Positions 54,035-64,000 of a stretch of DNA of 64,000 nucleotides are shown piece after piece. Source of the stretch: Chryseobacterium taichungense (lineage in GTDB: Bacteria; Bacteroidota; Bacteroidia; Flavobacteriales; Weeksellaceae); NCBI RefSeq assembly GCF_900109935.1, contig NZ_FOBV01000002.1, positions 372,001 through 436,000 on the forward strand. The letters run 5' to 3'. Every line of letters starts with the position of its first letter. Position 1 is the stretch's first letter. The notes beneath the pieces are model-generated. The model saw only the letters and a program-made list of their open reading frames with translations. It did not search any database and had not been told where the DNA came from. A program made the position numbers and the translations under genes.

Positions 54035-55107
54035 ATCGGAATTTTTAGGTTAATGGAATATTGCTTTAATGAAGGTGAAATCTCAAGGGCATAATCACTT
54101 TTGTCGTATAAAAGCTGCAAACGCCTGTTAATATTTTTAAGTCCCAGGCCTCCGTAAAGATTCTTAACCACCTCCTGATCTGCGGAGACAGAATTAATAC
54201 AGGAAAAGTATATTTCTTTTTTGGTAATGGAAAACACGATATTGATATTACTCTCATTTTCCATAATATCTGCGCTGTGTTTGACCGCATTTTCAACGAA
54301 TGGCATAAAGAGATTAGGAGGTATTTTGACTGATTTAAAATCCGACGATCTATCGTGGGTTTGAATCGTAAAATCAAAGTGGTCTCTTCTTACCTTCTCA
54401 AGGCTTAAAAAATTGGTTATAAAATTGATCTCTGATGTTAATCTTATTTTTTCATTGCTGCTTTCATATAACTGGTATCTCAATAAGTCGGATAATCTCA
54501 CGATAATATCGGTAGCCTTTGAAGGATCGTTTCTGATCAGTGCCTTTATATTGTTGAGCATATTAAACAAAAAATGTGGCATGATCTGATTCTTTAATTC
54601 GTTAAGCTCCAGATTCATGGTCAGGGTTTTAAGCTCAGACATTCTGTCGCTGTCTTTGATCCACCTTTGCAGAAGTTTTATGGTCGTGGTGAGCAAAATG
54701 AATAGCATAACGAAGTTTACGCTTGCGAAATATTCATTGATCTCAAAATTTTTGTGCGGATCATTGATATGATACTTAGCAAAAAGATCTCCAATAATGG
54801 CAATGAGAAAGACAAGCCCCAGGATACAGAGTAGTACTACAGTCAAAAAATAGGCAACGTACTTTCCTCTAAAAAAGAATAATGGGACAATGAAATACAT
54901 ATTGATATAGATCATCGTGACAAAAGTCAAAAATACCACGAGAAACAGAAGATACCTTGAGTTTTCCGTAAACTCAGAAGTAAAGTTGGCATTAGCCAAT
55001 AGCGAGAACAGCCACAGCAAAAGCAGCATATGCCTTAAAAGGCGATAACGTGCATCTACTAAAAAGTTGATGATACCACTGTTTTTATTGTGTTGGTAGA
55101 CTTTCAT
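54031..55107 (-). CDS. LytS/YehU-type sensor histidine kinase
   Basis: 358 residues: four membrane helices in the first 150 residues, a coiled linker (MSELKTLTMNLELNELKNQ), the His_kinase motif QIMPHFLFNMLNNIKAL with its conserved His near 197, and a short HATPase part (PFVENAVKH, GLGLKNINRRL). It partners the overlapping LytTR regulator. It is divergent from the small protein and outer-membrane protein genes at 55286 and 55731, which are its likely target operon. Confidence 0.9.
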   Translation of the reverse strand: MKVYQHNKNSGIINFLVDARYRLLRHMLLLLWLFSLLANANFTSEFTENSRYLLFLVVFLTFVTMIYINMYFIVPLFFFRGKYVAYFLTVVLLCILGLVFLIAIIGDLFAKYHINDPHKNFEINEYFASVNFVMLFILLTTTIKLLQRWIKDSDRMSELKTLTMNLELNELKNQIMPHFLFNMLNNIKALIRNDPSKATDIIVRLSDLLRYQLYESSNEKIRLTSEINFITNFLSLEKVRRDHFDFTIQTHDRSSDFKSVKIPPNLFMPFVENAVKHSADIMENESNINIVFSITKKEIYFSCINSVSADQEVVKNLYGGLGLKNINRRLQLLYDKSDYALEISPSLKQYSINLKIPI

Positions 55108-55200
55108 ACTCTATTATTATTACAAAAATAGGTCATTTACAATAGTTCGCTTTAAAATTTATACAAAGCAGCAGTTTTTGGCTACCAAAAAATAACCGGA

Positions 55201-55231
55201 TTTTGGTAGATGCCCAGGGGTGTTTGGTATA
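55201..55231. promoter_or_regulatory. Direct repeat pair with 21-bp period, candidate LytTR site
   Basis: TTTTGGTAGA (55201-55210) and GTTTGGTATA (55222-55231) have GGTA at 21-bp spacing, the geometry used by LytTR domains. An inverted TTTTTGG-CTA-CCAAAAA lies at 55175-55191. All are in the 178-bp region between the LytTR pair and the divergent gene at 55286. Confidence 0.45.
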
Positions 55232-55285
55232 AAAAAATAAAAACCAACACCGAAAATCGCTTGTTTTGCTTCGTAAATATGATCT

Positions 55286-55720
55286 ATGAAGGTTGAGGAT
55301 TTTCTAAAAATTGTTGAAGAAATAGAGCACTCCTGTCTATCAGTACAGCAACAGGAAGAAATGATCACAAAGGTTGCAGATCTTAGCCGTTTTATTCGAT
55401 CTTACGATCCATCCATTGAGATCGTTAGCTGGATGCGGTACAGGGTAAGCATTATACGACACACGGAAGCAGATAAGGGAGTTATCTTTTGTGATCATAA
55501 GGATCTGTTTTCAGCAAATACATCTTATTCCAATGCGAGCCTGGCTAACTTAAAAAAACTTGAGCAGCTGGAAGACCTATGGCTCGTCGTTATCAGCAGT
55601 GGTGGGACTAATGATCTGAGATCATTAAAAAACATGATCAATGATAGGTCACTTGATAAGATCTGCGATAAAATATTCAGCCTTGATTTCTTACAGTCTC
55701 AGGTTCAAATCATAAAATAA
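55286..55720 (+). CDS. Hypothetical protein (144 aa)
   Basis: 144 residues, soluble, no recognised domain. A helical start (VEDFLKIVEEIEHSCLSVQQQEEM) is followed by a mixed alpha/beta part with LWLVVISSGG (about 103-112). It is divergent from the LytTR two-component genes and 10 bp before the outer-membrane protein gene, so it is likely co-transcribed with it and controlled by the LytTR regulator. Confidence 0.6.
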   Translation: MKVEDFLKIVEEIEHSCLSVQQQEEMITKVADLSRFIRSYDPSIEIVSWMRYRVSIIRHTEADKGVIFCDHKDLFSANTSYSNASLANLKKLEQLEDLWLVVISSGGTNDLRSLKNMINDRSLDKICDKIFSLDFLQSQVQIIK

Positions 55721-55730
55721 TAATTACATT

Positions 55731-56714
55731 TTGAAAGCAAAATTCTCTTTAACAGCATTAATGTTCATCAGTACAATCTGTTATTCTCAGGTAAAGGACA
55801 GCACATCGGTAAAAACGATGGCTTATATTGCAGAAAAATTTCCAATTACACGGGTCCTCAATATAGAATATGATCATCTGACACCTTACACTTTTACTTC
55901 AAAATTAAGAGAGCAGGAAATACCGGAAGCAAAGGTCAGGGATTTCTACAAAGCAAGGATGAGTGCCAATATCAACTTAATAAAAAGACCGAAATGGGTG
56001 CTCGGCACAAATCTCAATTACCGGTACCTTTCCATAAAAACTTATACGAAAGATCCGGCAGAAAACATAGATTTCGGAAGCCGGGAGGACTATCACTATC
56101 ATTCCGAAAGCTTGAACCTGACTTATTTTTCAAAATTGTTTGGCAAGATGATGATCTATACGGGAAGCATTTCAGTAGATGGCAGCGAACGACATTTTGA
56201 AAGACTTAGAGGGATAGCCACGGCAACGATGGTCCTAAGAGCCGATGCTCGGACGAAAATGACCGTTGGGCTTTTGGTTGCGATAGATCCTACGGTGCAG
56301 ACGCCGGTTATTCCGGCATTCACTTATGAACATAAATTCAGCCACGGTCTTATTGCCGATGTCATTTTACCAAAGAGTGTCTACCTTAGAAAAAAAATTA
56401 CGGAAAACAGCAGACTGTCTGTTGGTAGTGAACTTGATGTAACATCGTTTTATCTCTACAATATAGACCCTGCAAATAGAAAATATGAATTCCGGCAGAT
56501 CGAGATCAATTCGGGACTGATGTATGAACATTATCTTGGAAATTCTTTCGTTGCAACATTTAAAGGGGGAGCGAAAAGTATGATGAGGAGCAGGGTATTC
56601 GAGAAATCTGCATCGTATGGATCGTATGTTTTCCAGGCAAAACCGGAGGCTGCATTTTATGTGAACGTGGGACTGTCTTTCGATCCGTTTATTAAAAAGA
56701 CAGCGGAGAGGTAA
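55731..56714 (+). CDS. Outer-membrane beta-barrel protein, DUF6268-like
   Basis: 327 residues starting with TTG at 55731 (MKAKFSLTALMFISTICYSQ, a good signal peptide); no ATG would keep that peptide. The rest alternates aromatic and polar residues in repeated strands (RMSANINLIKRPKWVLGTN, LNYRYLSIKT) and ends near a terminal aromatic region, as in DUF6268-type outer-membrane proteins. The role is unknown. Together with the preceding small protein it probably forms the target operon of the LytTR system. A terminator follows at 56793. Confidence 0.7.
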   Translation: MKAKFSLTALMFISTICYSQVKDSTSVKTMAYIAEKFPITRVLNIEYDHLTPYTFTSKLREQEIPEAKVRDFYKARMSANINLIKRPKWVLGTNLNYRYLSIKTYTKDPAENIDFGSREDYHYHSESLNLTYFSKLFGKMMIYTGSISVDGSERHFERLRGIATATMVLRADARTKMTVGLLVAIDPTVQTPVIPAFTYEHKFSHGLIADVILPKSVYLRKKITENSRLSVGSELDVTSFYLYNIDPANRKYEFRQIEINSGLMYEHYLGNSFVATFKGGAKSMMRSRVFEKSASYGSYVFQAKPEAAFYVNVGLSFDPFIKKTAER

Positions 56715-56792
56715 AATATTGTTAAACAGTTAGTTTCACTAAAATTAAATTACAATGATTACTGATTTCATTTTTATTGGTAGTTTTTATGA

Positions 56793-56824
56793 AAAATCCC
56801 AGCTTTGCCTGCTGGGATTTTAAA
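56793..56824 (+). terminator. Rho-independent terminator
   Basis: AAAATCCCAGC (56793-56803) pairs perfectly with GCTGGGATTTT (56811-56821), then AAATTTTG. It ends the 55286-56714 operon and may also serve the convergent SDR gene at 56873 (minus strand: stem then TTTTTC). Confidence 0.82.
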
Positions 56825-56872
56825 TTTTGTGATCTTGTTTCTTCGATTCTTCGATGGAAACTTTTCTGAATT

Positions 56873-57766
56873 TTAAAAGAAATATTGATTCAGTTCTTCA
56901 ATGAAACTATTTTCAGAGGGCTCCCATCCTAATTTTTCTTGGGTTTTCAGACTTGTTGCGGGACAATCTGCTCCGACAAAAAACGTCATCCATGTAAAAT
57001 ATTCTGGTGCTTGTTCTGGAGACAAAGATTTCACAGGAATATCAAATTTATCACCAATTAACTCTGCAAATTCTTTCATTGACAATGGTTTATCATTATT
57101 AACGGCATTATATCTCGCTCCAACTTCTCCTTTTTCAAGTGCTAAACGAAATAATTTCGCAGCATCTACACGATGAACAGATGGCCAAACGTTATTTCCT
57201 TCTCCAATGTAAGCCGCTAATCCTTTAGCCTTTGCCAGCTCAGCAAGCATTACTCCAAAGCCTCCTTTGAAACCCGATTCAGAATTTCCATAAACACTTG
57301 GGGAAAGTCGAACGATGGATGCCCTAACACCAGATTCTGATAAATCTACGAAAGCTTTTTCAGAGAATCTGATTGATTCTGCCGGTGCTTTACTTTCCTC
57401 TGTGATTTTTCCGTCGATAAGTGGCAGTCCTAAGGTTCCGCCTGTCACCACAATGGGTTTATCCGTTCCTTTCAACACTTCTCCCATTGCTTCAATGGCT
57501 TTCTGATCTTTGAGCGCATTACTCTGATAATCTGAAAAATCATGAATAAAAGCTGTATGGATAACGCCATCCGCTTCCATTGCTCCTTTTTGCAAAATAT
57601 CAAGACTATCCAAATCGCCCATTAAAACTTCTGCTCCTGCTTCTCTAATGGATTTTGCAGATTCTTCCGAACGTGCCAATCCAAGTACCTGATGTCCGTT
57701 TGATAATAATTCTTTTACAACTGCTGAGCCTACAAATCCTGAAGCTCCTGTTACAAATACTTTCAT
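56873..57766 (-). CDS. Extended-type SDR (NAD(P)-dependent epimerase/dehydratase-like)
   Basis: 297 residues: nucleotide loop GASGFVGS (7-14), NAD-region GDLDSLD and VIHTAFIHDF. The classical YxxxK is not obvious, as in atypical NmrA-like or divergent epimerase-like SDRs. The C-terminal domain is variable. Its start is divergent from the Crp/Fnr regulator gene, suggesting regulation by that protein. A -7 box lies at 57800-57807. Confidence 0.82.
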   Translation of the reverse strand: MKVFVTGASGFVGSAVVKELLSNGHQVLGLARSEESAKSIREAGAEVLMGDLDSLDILQKGAMEADGVIHTAFIHDFSDYQSNALKDQKAIEAMGEVLKGTDKPIVVTGGTLGLPLIDGKITEESKAPAESIRFSEKAFVDLSESGVRASIVRLSPSVYGNSESGFKGGFGVMLAELAKAKGLAAYIGEGNNVWPSVHRVDAAKLFRLALEKGEVGARYNAVNNDKPLSMKEFAELIGDKFDIPVKSLSPEQAPEYFTWMTFFVGADCPATSLKTQEKLGWEPSENSFIEELNQYFF

Positions 57767-57799
57767 ATTCTTAAATTTTATTTGTTATAATTTCTAATA

Positions 57800-57807
57800 C
57801 AAATTTA
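57800..57807 (-). promoter_or_regulatory. Bacteroidota-type -7 box of the SDR gene
   Basis: Minus strand TAAATTTG matches TAnnTTTG, 33 bp before the SDR start. No -33 box at a standard distance is evident, so support is partial. Confidence 0.4.
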
Positions 57808-57901
57808 GTTGTGGATGAATCCTAAAAACGAGGTCATTTGACACAATTTTTATATTAATTCAATAAAAAGAATTAATTTTATATATTATTTAGGTTTGAA
57901 A

Positions 57902-58489
57902 ATGTCAGAGATTCTTAAAAATTACTTTCAGAAAATCCTTCCCGATTTCACGGATGAAAAGTTCAATTTCATTCTATATAAAAGTCAACTGATAAAGCTT
58001 CAGCGTAAAGCGATTGTATGCAAGCAAGGCGATATTTGCAATTTGAAAATCTTTGTGGCAAAAGGCCTACTACGAAATTATTCAATCTCTGAAGACGGTA
58101 ATGAACATATTCTTCAGTTTGTGAATGAAATGTCCTGGACAACAGATCCCGAAAGTTTCTACAATAATTCGCCTTCTAAACTCAATATCGAAGCAATGGA
58201 AGTTTCTGAAATCTTCGCTTTCAATCTTGAAGATTTTGCTGAACTGAGAGAACAAATTCCTGAACTTAATATTTTTGTAGAAAACATTCTGACAAGAAAA
58301 TCTATGGAAATCCATAAACGGCTTTTGATGAATATCAGCAGCAATCCTGAAGAAAAATATCTGGATTTCATCAACACTTATCCTGACATTTTCAATCGAG
58401 TTCCTCTGCATATGGTTGCTTCTTATCTGGGGCTTTCGAGGGAAACATTATCGCGTGTCCGTAGAAATATTCTGAAAACTGTGATTTAG
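57902..58489 (+). CDS. Crp/Fnr-family transcriptional regulator
   Basis: 195 residues from the ATG at 57902; a TTG two codons earlier is also in frame. A cyclic-nucleotide-binding-like beta roll (about 25-115) precedes the dimer helix and a winged HTH (about 165-190, RVPLHMVASYLGLSRETLSRVRRN). Residues for cAMP binding are not conserved, so it probably senses another signal. It is divergent from the SDR gene. A TAGGTTTG box at 57891-57898 lies very close to the start and would give an almost leaderless transcript. Confidence 0.88.
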   Translation: MSEILKNYFQKILPDFTDEKFNFILYKSQLIKLQRKAIVCKQGDICNLKIFVAKGLLRNYSISEDGNEHILQFVNEMSWTTDPESFYNNSPSKLNIEAMEVSEIFAFNLEDFAELREQIPELNIFVENILTRKSMEIHKRLLMNISSNPEEKYLDFINTYPDIFNRVPLHMVASYLGLSRETLSRVRRNILKTVI

Positions 58490-58611
58490 ATACCGATTAC
58501 TTGAATATAACACAGGCTTATAAAATATGATGCGTTAATTGACTAATAGTATTTGCGTAAAAAATCTTTAAAATTCAAATCATATTGAAAAAAATACACC
58601 AAAGCATATTA

Positions 58612-61758
<3,147 letters not shown>

Positions 61759-61892
61759 TTATTATGATAAACGAATTTACAAAAAAAAGCTTTCTTATAT
61801 TCATTAAGCTATCACAGCGGATATTGTTTGTTAAAATATGCGATTAATAACAGCAAATTGTAAAACTTAATCTCACAAAATAATAAGAACCG

Positions 61893-61928
61893 TTTAAATA
61901 AAAGGAGCCCGATATAATTACCGAGCTC
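61893..61928 (-). terminator. Terminator of the lipase gene unit
   Basis: On the minus strand GAGCTCGG...TCGGGCTC (stem of 8 bp with two G-U pairs, 61905-61928) is followed by CTTTTATTTAAAC. It is about 100 bp past the lipase stop, and the stem is fairly weak. Confidence 0.45.
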
Positions 61929-62024
61929 TTGTAAAAATGTATCACCTTATTATAAGTCCAACTTTACGGGGCATTTTAAATGTAGAGAATGCCTTTTATT
62001 ACTCTATTTACAATATCAACAGCA

Positions 62025-63218
62025 TTATAATGGTAATAGCTTTTGCTTGATGCTGCATACGCTTGTAGGTTTACTTCCGGCTGTTACGGCATTGAGGAAT
62101 GCGCTTACTCCAATTTCTTCAAAATAAGCATTGATATGTTGATAGAGTATCTGACCAACAAAATTGCATTCTGCAATCGACTTTTGGGTTGATGAGCAGG
62201 CGCTATCGGAACAATCATCTGCTATCATCGGTCCATTTGCCGGTAAGACTTTTTGAAAGGTGCCGGCAAATTGCCCCTCTCTGTCTGGGTCGGAACAAAT
62301 GTAGGGATTGCTACCATCATTATTAAGTAGCAACATTTTATTAAGTCCGAACAAGATAGTTTTAACAGCCAGCGGGGTATTAAGTTGTGTGCCATAAATA
62401 GTGTCTATATATGACTCAAAACCTTTTGACCAAACTTGAGGAACGATGTCAAGACTATTCCAGATTTTGCAGTTGAACTGTTGCCATTTCACGGCAGGTT
62501 CGGCCTGTGGTGGAAAAGTTGTCTTCAGATAATTGACATAATAGCTGTTGCCTACATCCGGACCAGCAAGAGCATAAGTTCTTGTTGTCCAATTTTGAGC
62601 TTTAGCATGTGTGGGTATATCGGAATAACTAGTATCGGCACCAAACAGCACGAGAGCGAGTGCCGGCGATAATGCTCCTCCCAGGCTATGTCCGGCCACA
62701 GTGATAATGGCATTTGGGTCGTCCAGTTTAGAGAAAAAGTTTGTAATAGAATTTGCTGAGTTTAAACCAAGCAGAAGATTAATACCATTTAATGTACCGT
62801 GTGATATCCTGATGTTGTTAGGTGTCGGACAATATGGCCAATCAGCAATTTTACCACCCAATAAGTCCTCATTTATTTCATCAAAGATAGATGTTGGTTT
62901 AGTACCGGCAATAGAAACGACATATTCATTTACGCCTGTAACTGTCTGGCTGGGGTATTTGAATATGATCATGGTATTTGTGGCTGTTGCAGTGTGGTCT
63001 TTAGTTATATCCTTAGGTTCTACAACAACATAAGGTCCCCAGGCGACGGTAACATCTATCGGAAAATCAGCAGCAGCAATAATTCCGGGCAGATTTTTTG
63101 CAAAATTGTCCTGAATTGCCTGTGCAGCCGAAGCTGGATCAGTTACATTATCTTGCTTAGGTGCGAAGTTTGAAATCATAGACATGATAAATGTCATTTG
63201 ATAATCATTGTAAGTCAT
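62025..63218 (-). CDS. Class-3-type lipase/esterase
   Basis: 397 residues, no signal peptide seen. The alpha/beta-hydrolase core has AGHSLGGALSPALAL with nucleophile Ser178, preceded by VVSIAGTK. A candidate Asp lies near 253 (NSLDIVPQVW) and a candidate His near the end (LYQHINAYFEE). It matches the lipase_3 family, which acts on acylglycerols or other esters. Its location 44 bp after the amidohydrolase gene on the same strand suggests a two-gene unit. Confidence 0.82.
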   Translation of the reverse strand: MTYNDYQMTFIMSMISNFAPKQDNVTDPASAAQAIQDNFAKNLPGIIAAADFPIDVTVAWGPYVVVEPKDITKDHTATATNTMIIFKYPSQTVTGVNEYVVSIAGTKPTSIFDEINEDLLGGKIADWPYCPTPNNIRISHGTLNGINLLLGLNSANSITNFFSKLDDPNAIITVAGHSLGGALSPALALVLFGADTSYSDIPTHAKAQNWTTRTYALAGPDVGNSYYVNYLKTTFPPQAEPAVKWQQFNCKIWNSLDIVPQVWSKGFESYIDTIYGTQLNTPLAVKTILFGLNKMLLLNNDGSNPYICSDPDREGQFAGTFQKVLPANGPMIADDCSDSACSSTQKSIAECNFVGQILYQHINAYFEEIGVSAFLNAVTAGSKPTSVCSIKQKLLPL

Positions 63219-63262
63219 ATGGTTTAGATTTTTAGATTAAAGGAAATTATTGACGAACAGGG

Positions 63263-64000
63263 CTATTTTATATTTGAATTATTATATACTACATTTCCTC
63301 CCAGCCAGGTTTCTAGTACTGTAATATTACGCATATTCATGCTGATCTTGTCATGAGGCATACTTAATGGATCTTCTGCTAGGATAATGAAATCTGCGAA
63401 ATGTCCTTTTGGCAAAGAGCCTGCCCATTTTTCCGCATAACATTGCCATGCTGCATCATAAGTGGCTGCACGCAAAGCCTCTTCGGGTGTCAAGCATTCT
63501 TCTTTATTGAGAACAGGGGTGATATCATACTCTGGTGGATGCGATTCCATCACACGTGTAATGGATTGTTCCATCATTCTTAATGGTCCAATGGGGGTTA
63601 CTGTATGATCACTATGGAGGGAAATCCTTAGCTTTTTATCAACAGCGGATTTGCAAAGGTCTAGCATATCCACTTTATCATATCCGTCCAATTGCTGGCC
63701 TTTGAAGATAATATCCTTAAAAATGAATCCCCAATAACCTACATGACCAATTAAAAAACTAGGTGATATGCCTAATTCTGCCATTTCATCAAGCTGCTTA
63801 CGGTTGCTGAATAAAGAGCAATGCTCGATGCGGTTACGGAGTGGAGTTCCTACATATAATTTTAGTGCCTCACGGTAGGCGTCTATGGTAAGACTTACGG
63901 CCTTATCACCATTAGCATGGATCATTATAGGCCATCCCTTGTCGATCATGATCGATTTGATCAATGCTGGATAACTATCCTCCGGATGGAAATCAAATAT
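63263..64000 (-). CDS. Amidohydrolase, YtcJ-like, N-terminal part beyond the window
   Basis: At least 245 residues; the frame runs through the right edge (IFDFHPEDSYPALIKS before the internal start at 63964), so this is the C-terminal part. Metal-dependent amidohydrolase motifs: MIHANGDKA, NRIEHCSLF, SLHSDHTVTP and the closing LTPEEALRAAT followed by LPKGHFADFIIL. YtcJ-like enzymes hydrolyse amide or ester bonds of small substrates. The natural substrate is unknown. It probably forms a unit with the lipase gene downstream. Confidence 0.85.
   Translation of the reverse strand: MFDFHPEDSYPALIKSIMIDKGWPIMIHANGDKAVSLTIDAYREALKLYVGTPLRNRIEHCSLFSNRKQLDEMAELGISPSFLIGHVGYWGFIFKDIIFKGQQLDGYDKVDMLDLCKSAVDKKLRISLHSDHTVTPIGPLRMMEQSITRVMESHPPEYDITPVLNKEECLTPEEALRAATYDAAWQCYAEKWAGSLPKGHFADFIILAEDPLSMPHDKISMNMRNITVLETWLGGNVVYNNSNIK

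Overview
The window looks like a chromosome segment of a Flavobacteriia member close to Chryseobacterium (Bacteroidota). It is AT-rich. It carries about 800-residue FtsX/MacB-type permeases, a SusC-like TonB-dependent barrel, LytTR and AAA+/Fis regulators, TAnnTTTG-type -7 promoter boxes and many short palindromic intergenic repeats. I see no rRNA, tRNA or CRISPR array. All assignments come from reading the sequence and from family knowledge; no search was run.

Layout. 1-7900: the end of a Dps gene, a YoaK-type membrane protein, a TPR histidine kinase translationally coupled to an AAA+ response regulator, a TMEM175-like channel, a GAF-AAA+ regulator and a hypothetical protein. 7900-9630: a five-unit 41-bp tandem repeat, a small OstA-like secreted protein, and a REP-associated transposase (RAYT) unit lying between two 140-bp direct repeats that each hold the 3' ends of both neighbouring genes. 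9590-22800: a carbohydrate-utilisation locus with an MFS sugar importer, two GH3 glycosidases, two esterases, a TonB-dependent receptor without SusD, and a divergent NUDIX-type regulator with a 25-bp palindrome in the shared upstream region. 22800-31700: a NUDIX hydrolase, an AsmA-family protein, AlkB, several small proteins, an SDR and an unusual cysteine-rich protein resembling FMN barrels.

31700-44000: an efflux operon read leftward (HlyD-type adaptor, DUF2807 protein, ATPase, two paralogous permeases, TolC). It is divergent from an NtrC-type response regulator and its kinase. The shared region holds a sigma-54-like -24/-12 promoter and two TGTnC-N6-GGACA sites 21 bp apart. The regulator's helix-turn-helix lies in the -1 frame behind an A AAA AAG heptamer. 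Similar -24/-12 motifs precede several small genes elsewhere. 44000-53300: a lipoprotein, a PAS kinase, small proteins, an AraC regulator, a Na+/H+ antiporter, two decayed genes and an S41 peptidase. 53300-58500: a LytTR two-component pair divergent from a small protein and an outer-membrane protein, then an SDR divergent from a Crp/Fnr regulator. 58600-64000: a secreted GH2 beta-galactosidase, a lipase and an amidohydrolase running off the right edge.

Two themes recur. The first is enhancer-dependent control: three AAA+ regulators and several candidate -24/-12 promoters. The second is repeat insertion next to stop codons, with short duplications that leave the coding ends intact (8601-9627 and 35632-35735).
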